A stretch of 55,392 nucleotides of DNA from an uncultured Dorea sp. GTDB taxonomy: Bacteria > Bacillota_A > Clostridia > Lachnospirales > Lachnospiraceae. Location: contig CAJTRM010000007.1 in NCBI GenBank assembly GCA_910578865.1, positions 47,749-103,140 of the forward strand, written 5' to 3'. Each line of letters opens with the position of its first letter. The stretch's first letter is position 1. Positions 51,302-55,392 of this stretch are shown here, one piece after another. The position numbers were made by a program, and so were the translations under genes. The notes under the pieces are model-generated. The model did no database searches. It had not been told where the DNA came from and was given only the letters and a program-made list of their open reading frames with translations.

Positions 51302-52042
51302 TTACATCACCATGCCGCCGTCTACATGAAGCACCTGGCCGGTAATGTACTCTGCATCGTCAGATACAAGAAATGCCGCTGCTGCAGCCACATGCTCCGG
51401 TTTCCCGAAACAACCAAGGGGAATCTGCCCTTCTGCCGATTCTTTTACTTTTTCCGGCAGGACAGATGTCATATCCGTCTCAATGAATCCCGGTGCAATC
51501 GCGTTCACGGTAATTCCGCGGGAAGCCGCTTCCTTCGCCGCCGTCTTCGTCAGCCCGATAAGGCCTGCCTTTGCCGCCGCATAATTGGCCTGACCTACAT
51601 TACCTGCCACACCTACAACGGAGGAAATGTTGACGATCCGGCCGCTTCTCTGCTTTAACATCTGTCTCATGGCAAATCGGATCGTATGGAACGCGCCTTT
51701 CAGATTTGTGCCTAATACCAGGTCAAAATCTTCCTCTGACATCCGCATCAGAAGCCCATCCCTTGTAATCCCTGCGTTGTTAACCAGAATGTCAAGCCTG
51801 CCGTATTCCTTGATGATTCCCTGGATACAGGTCTCACATGCTTCATAGTCAGATACGTCGCACCGGCATAGTCCGGCGCTTCCGCCCGCTTCCTCAATCT
51901 CTTTTTTTACACTCTGGGCTTTCTCCTCTGAGCCATTGTAATTGATGATCACAACAGCCCCCTGAGAAGCCAGCTTCTTTGCGATCGCGCTGCCGATTCC
52001 CCGGGACGCCCCGGTAACCAGCGCCACCTTCCCTTCTAACAT
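51302..52042 (-). CDS. fabG: 3-oxoacyl-ACP reductase FabG
   Basis: A 246-residue short-chain dehydrogenase. The cofactor loop is TGASRGIG, then NNAG, with catalytic serine in NISSVVG and Y154/K158 in YAAAK. It reduces 3-oxoacyl-ACP with NADPH. Its ATG overlaps the end of fabD by 7 bases, so translation is coupled. Confidence 0.96.
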   Translation of the reverse strand: MLEGKVALVTGASRGIGSAIAKKLASQGAVVIINYNGSEEKAQSVKKEIEEAGGSAGLCRCDVSDYEACETCIQGIIKEYGRLDILVNNAGITRDGLLMRMSEEDFDLVLGTNLKGAFHTIRFAMRQMLKQRSGRIVNISSVVGVAGNVGQANYAAAKAGLIGLTKTAAKEAASRGITVNAIAPGFIETDMTSVLPEKVKESAEGQIPLGCFGKPEHVAAAAAFLVSDDAEYITGQVLHVDGGMVM

Positions 52043-52956
52043 AACTCACCTGCTACTTTCCCTACATCTTCCCATGTAGAAATATGATATACCGTTACAT
52101 CACGGCTGATTTTCTTCATAAATCCTGCAAGCGTCCGGCCGGGCCCGATCTCTACAAAGTAATCCACACCTTCCGAGATCATAAGTTCCATGCTCTGCTG
52201 CCAGCGCACCGGTGAACTGACCTGTCTTGCCAGCAGTTCCTTTGTCCTAGAAATGTCATCCACCTTTTCTGCCGATACATTTGTGACATAAGGAATTCTC
52301 AGATCATGGAGCGTAACCTTAGAAAGTTCCTCTGAGAGGGCCTCTCCCGCCGGAATCAACAGCGGAGAGTGGAACGGGCCGCTCACATTCAGCATAACCG
52401 TCCGCTTCGCGCCTGCTTCCTTCAGCCTCTGCGCCGCAGTTTCCACAGCCTCTTTATAGCCGGTAATCACAATCTGTCCCGGGCAGTTATAATTGGCAAT
52501 CTCCGCACCCTCTGTGGATAAAAGAATCTCCTCGATCCGGGCCGTCTCCATGCCCATAACTGCACACATAGCTCCCACACCTGCCGGTACCGTATTCTGC
52601 ATCAGAATTCCACGTTTACGCACAAGACGGATTGCATCCAGTTCATCCATGCCGCCGGACGCCGCAATTGCAGCATATTCTCCCAGGCTCAGCCCTGCCG
52701 TGATGTCCGGCGCGATACCCGCCTCTCTCACTGCCCTTGTCATGGCAAGACAGGTCGTCACAAGGGCTGCCTGCGTATATTCTGTCAGATCCAGCTTGTC
52801 GTTTTCCTCAAAACACAGATGTTTCATATCCAGGCCCAGTGCCTGCTCAGCTGCATCATACAATTCCCCGGCCGTCCTGCATCCGTCATAAAAGTCTGCT
52901 CCCATGCCGGCTTTCTGTGCCCCCTGGCCCGGATAAATAAATGCAATCTTACTCAT
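52036..52956 (-). CDS. fabD: Malonyl-CoA:ACP transacylase
   Basis: A 306-residue acyltransferase moving malonyl from CoA to ACP. Motifs: IYPGQGAQKAGMG, the nucleophile S90 in GLSLGEYAA (the usual GHS has leucine in place of histidine, a change also met in other Clostridia), and the catalytic histidine in SGPFHSPLL. It overlaps fabK by 8 bases and fabG by 7 bases. Confidence 0.95.
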   Translation of the reverse strand: MSKIAFIYPGQGAQKAGMGADFYDGCRTAGELYDAAEQALGLDMKHLCFEENDKLDLTEYTQAALVTTCLAMTRAVREAGIAPDITAGLSLGEYAAIAASGGMDELDAIRLVRKRGILMQNTVPAGVGAMCAVMGMETARIEEILLSTEGAEIANYNCPGQIVITGYKEAVETAAQRLKEAGAKRTVMLNVSGPFHSPLLIPAGEALSEELSKVTLHDLRIPYVTNVSAEKVDDISRTKELLARQVSSPVRWQQSMELMISEGVDYFVEIGPGRTLAGFMKKISRDVTVYHISTWEDVGKVAGELC

Positions 52957-53887
52957 AAACAGCCATTCCTTTCATCCGCTCATCCGTCTCTTTCATCATC
53001 TTCTCAATCAAGGCCCGGCATGACATGCGTTCTTTTACCATACCTGCAATCTGGCCTGCCATAACACTTCCGTTTTTCACATCGCCCTCTACGACAGCCT
53101 TTCTCAAGCCGCCGATGGTCAGATTCTCAAGTTCCTCAAAGCCGGCCCCCTGGTTCTCAAGTTCCAGGTAACGCCTGGTCATATCATTTCTGAGGGCGCG
53201 CACCGGATGCCCGGTAGTTCTTCCTGTCACTCTTGTATCAATATCTTTTGCCTTGATGATTTTCTCTTTATAATTCTCATGTACCTGACATTCATCCGTC
53301 ACTACGAAATGAGTACCCATCTGCACACCGGATGCCCCCAGCATAAAGGCCGCCGCCATCCCTCTGCCGTCCGCAATACCGCCTGCGGCAATCACAGGAA
53401 TCCCGACTGCATCCACAATCTGAGGCACCAATACCATTGTTGTACTTTCCCCGATATGTCCTCCTGCCTCACAGCCCTCGGCTACAACCGCGTCTGCGCC
53501 GCAGCGCTCCATACGCTTTGCAAGTGCAGCAGAAGCCACTACGGGAATGACTTTAACCCCTGCTTCCTTCCACATTTTCATATACTTCTCTGGGCTTCCG
53601 GCGCCGGTGGTAACGATGGGAACCTGCTCCTCCACGATCACCTTTGCCACCTCGTCCGCATAAGGGCTCATCAGCATGATATTCACACCGAAGGGCTTCT
53701 TTGTCAGCTTACGCACGCTCCTGATCTGATCCCTCACCCAGTCTGCCGGAGCACTTGCGGCACCGATCAGGCCAAGTCCTCCTGCTTCTGATACTGCCCC
53801 TGCAAGATGATACTCTGCGACCCATGCCATGCCGCCCTGAATGATCGGGCATTCAATCCCTAATAATCTGGTTAACTCTGTCTGCAT
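52949..53887 (-). CDS. fabK: Enoyl-ACP reductase II (FabK), FMN-dependent
   Basis: A 312-residue TIM-barrel flavoprotein of the nitronate monooxygenase/FabK group (CPIIQGGMAWVAEYHLAGAVSEAGGLGLIG, AEGCEAGGHIGE, IAAGGIADGRGMAAA, GVQMGTHF). Within a fab operon it is the enoyl-ACP reductase. This type is not inhibited by triclosan, unlike FabI (family knowledge). ATG 53887 is used; a TTG two codons earlier is the longer reading. No fabI is seen in the window. Confidence 0.94.
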   Translation of the reverse strand: MQTELTRLLGIECPIIQGGMAWVAEYHLAGAVSEAGGLGLIGAASAPADWVRDQIRSVRKLTKKPFGVNIMLMSPYADEVAKVIVEEQVPIVTTGAGSPEKYMKMWKEAGVKVIPVVASAALAKRMERCGADAVVAEGCEAGGHIGESTTMVLVPQIVDAVGIPVIAAGGIADGRGMAAAFMLGASGVQMGTHFVVTDECQVHENYKEKIIKAKDIDTRVTGRTTGHPVRALRNDMTRRYLELENQGAGFEELENLTIGGLRKAVVEGDVKNGSVMAGQIAGMVKERMSCRALIEKMMKETDERMKGMAVYE

Positions 53888-53909
53888 ATTCAAACCTCAG
53901 CTTTCCCTC

Positions 53910-54137
53910 TTAATTCTTATGATCCTCAATATACTGAATAACATCTGCAATGGTAGCGATCTTCTCAAGCTCCTCGGTCGGGATCTCTACGTCGTATTCC
54001 TCCTCCAGCGCCATTACCAGTTCAAACAGATCCAGGGAATCTGCACCCAGGTCATCCTTAAAGGATGTCTCATTTGTAATATTTGCTGCGTCTACTCCAA
54101 GATTCTCTGCCGTTAATTCCTTAATTCTCTCTAACAT
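53910..54137 (-). CDS. acpP: Acyl carrier protein
   Basis: A 75-residue acidic helical protein. The 4'-phosphopantetheine attachment serine is S34 in GADSLDLFELVMALE. AAAAGGAG lies upstream of the ATG. It lies between fabH and fabK and carries the growing chain. Confidence 0.97.
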   Translation of the reverse strand: MLERIKELTAENLGVDAANITNETSFKDDLGADSLDLFELVMALEEEYDVEIPTEELEKIATIADVIQYIEDHKN

Positions 54138-54218
54138 AATATAAATTCTCCTTTTCTTTTTGATTATTTTTTACAATGTACCAGAACATGTATCCTCACT
54201 GCGGTCTGCCCTCTGAGC

Positions 54219-55181
54219 TTATCTCCACTCTGTCACCGCAGCTCCCCATGTGAGTCCTGCCCCGAATCCCACGAGCACCAGTCTGTGCCCCGGCTTAAGT
54301 CTTCCCTCGCGGTTCAGCTCATCCAACAGGATCGGAATGCTTGCCGACGATGTATTTCCATATTCCTCGAGATTCATGGGAAACTTTTCAATGGGTTCCT
54401 CCAGACGCTTTGCCACGGCTTCTACGATCCGCCGGTTTGCCTGATGCAGAATGTACAGTCCGATATCCTCCCGTGACAACTTGTTTTTCTCCAGCACCTC
54501 CCGGATGACCTCGGGAACTCTTTTGACGGCAAACTTAAATACTGCCTGCCCGTCCATCTGTATAAAATAGTCCTCCTCCGGTATTCCTTCGCCGTTTCGG
54601 CATCTGCTTTTACAGGTGAGGGCCATTCCTTTGGCGCCTTCTGAATGAGTGACCGGGAAATAGCAGTTCTTCTCATCTGCACGTACTACCGCTGCCCCGG
54701 CGCCGTCGCCGAACAAAATACAGGTGCCCCGGTCCTCCCAGTTGGTGAGGTTTGACAGGCTCTCGCTCCCGATTACCAGCGCTGTCCTGTAAATGCCCCC
54801 CGACAAATATGCGGCCGCCGTGTTATAAGCAAGTACAAATCCCGTACAGGCGGCACCGCCGATATCAAAACAGGTGGCATGAACCGCACCCAGTTCCTTC
54901 TGAACCTCACAGGCAGTACACGGCAGAATCACATTCGACGATATCGTGGCAACCAGGATCAGGTCAATCTCCTCTGCTGTGATTCCTGCACATTCCAGTG
55001 CACGTTTCCCGGCCTCGGAAGCCATAGAAACCGTCGTCTCCTGCCTGACAATATGTCTCCTTGCCACACCCGTCCGCTCCCGGATCCATTCATCACTGGT
55101 GTCCACCAGCTTCGCAATGTCATTGTTGTCCATCGTATAGGACGGAATATAAGAACCCGTCCCGCATATCATTCCTGCCAT
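54219..55181 (-). CDS. fabH: 3-oxoacyl-ACP synthase III (FabH)
   Basis: A 320-residue initiating condensing enzyme that joins acetyl-CoA (or branched acyl-CoA) to malonyl-ACP. The catalytic residues are C112 (GGAACTGFVLAY), the histidine in LHQANRRI and the asparagine in GNTSSASIP. ATG 55181 has AGAGGA 6 bases upstream; the longer reading runs through the promoter and is rejected. It is the first gene of the fab operon. Confidence 0.95.
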   Translation of the reverse strand: MAGMICGTGSYIPSYTMDNNDIAKLVDTSDEWIRERTGVARRHIVRQETTVSMASEAGKRALECAGITAEEIDLILVATISSNVILPCTACEVQKELGAVHATCFDIGGAACTGFVLAYNTAAAYLSGGIYRTALVIGSESLSNLTNWEDRGTCILFGDGAGAAVVRADEKNCYFPVTHSEGAKGMALTCKSRCRNGEGIPEEDYFIQMDGQAVFKFAVKRVPEVIREVLEKNKLSREDIGLYILHQANRRIVEAVAKRLEEPIEKFPMNLEEYGNTSSASIPILLDELNREGRLKPGHRLVLVGFGAGLTWGAAVTEWR

Positions 55182-55211
55182 AGTTATCCTCTGAATTCTC
55201 CCATTAATTAT

Positions 55212-55224
55212 TTTGACTCTCAAA
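55212..55224. promoter_or_regulatory. FabT-like operator at the fab promoter
   Basis: TTTGA-N3-TCAAA, a perfect inverted repeat that matches the core of FabT sites. It directly follows the -10 box and would cover the transcript start. A looser related sequence (TTTTGATAATAAAAA on minus) lies upstream at about 55255-55270. Confidence 0.65.
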
Positions 55225-55252
55225 GTATAGTTCCTTTTATTTTGTTTGTCAA
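55224..55252 (-). promoter_or_regulatory. fab operon promoter
   Basis: Leftward TTGACA (55252-55247), 17-base spacer, TATACT (55229-55224). Confidence 0.75.
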
Positions 55253-55281
55253 GTATTTTTATTATCAAAATATTATTTTAT

Positions 55282-55296
55282 GGTAACAGTTCAGCC
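55282..55296 (-). repeat. Interspersed repeat, partial copy C
   Basis: GGCTGAACTGTTACC on the minus strand shares the 14-base core GGCTGARCTGTTAC with copies A and B; the flanks differ. Confidence 0.5.
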
Positions 55297-55354
55297 ATAG
55301 CCGGTATAACGTGTGAATCATGCTTGCATGAATGAGTACGTTATACCGGCTATG
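55296..55354. repeat. 15-base perfect inverted repeat near the window end
   Basis: CATAGCCGGTATAAC (55296-55310) and GTTATACCGGCTATG (55340-55354) are exact complements, with a small palindrome (TCATGC/GCATGA) in the middle. It directly adjoins repeat copy C. It could be a terminator of a gene beyond the window or the end of a small mobile repeat. Confidence 0.7.
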
Positions 55355-55392
55355 AGCGGAGCGCCTGATTATGAGCAAAAAGAGTTGCAAAG

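Overview
The window looks like a chromosomal segment of a Gram-positive anaerobe of class Clostridia, most likely a Lachnospiraceae relative. That placement is inference from gene content: a type III glutamine synthetase, LL-diaminopimelate aminotransferase (DapL), an FMN enoyl-ACP reductase (FabK) in a single fab operon, a fused acetyl-CoA carboxyltransferase, a PurO-type IMP cyclohydrolase, and clear AGGAGG-type ribosome binding sites. Most genes are on the minus strand. I saw no tRNA, rRNA, CRISPR array, transposase or phage gene.

Layout. 1-300: start of a histidine/cysteine-rich protein behind an ArsR/SmtB-like operator. 0.3-6.1 kb: a peptide-use cluster (M24 peptidase, MFS transporter, two related amidohydrolases, an XRE-cupin regulator). 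6.3-10.6 kb: a two-component system apparently co-transcribed with hisH, hisF and ung. 10.7-11.8 kb: a self-regulated XRE repressor with a DUF3169 membrane protein. 11.9-15.2 kb: secG-rnr-smpB plus a small unknown gene. 15.3-33.5 kb: a two-armed glutamine locus. 33.7-43.5 kb: eno, glmM, a flavoprotein, a split AICAR formyltransferase/IMP cyclohydrolase pair, a lipoprotein, a DUF3841 protein and an alkyltransferase-like protein. 43.5-45.4 kb: an ABC-F ATPase behind a leader with uORFs and an intrinsic terminator. 45.4-55.3 kb: a complete fatty-acid initiation and elongation operon with a MarR (FabT-like) regulator gene at its far end.

The glutamine locus is the most interesting part. On the minus strand glnN (glutamine synthetase III) is followed by asnB, pyrG, purF, carA, carB and dapL, so the glutamine-making enzyme is placed with four glutamine-dependent enzymes that use its product. 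On the plus strand lie a three-piece glutamate synthase, a short glutamine synthetase-like protein with an altered active-site flap, and an ANTAR RNA-binding regulator with a degenerate receiver domain. The two arms diverge from 27.8-28.2 kb. Each has a strong promoter whose transcript begins almost directly with a hairpin sharing the sequence GCAARGGCGT; terminator-type hairpins stand between each promoter and its first gene. I infer an ANTAR-type antitermination regulon that couples glutamine supply and demand.

The fab operon (fabH-acpP-fabK-fabD-fabG-fabF-accB-fabZ-accC-accDA) makes malonyl-CoA and elongates acyl-ACP. Its promoter carries a TTTGA-N3-TCAAA palindrome fitting a FabT-type repressor. 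All functions are read from sequence and family knowledge; no search or folding program was run.
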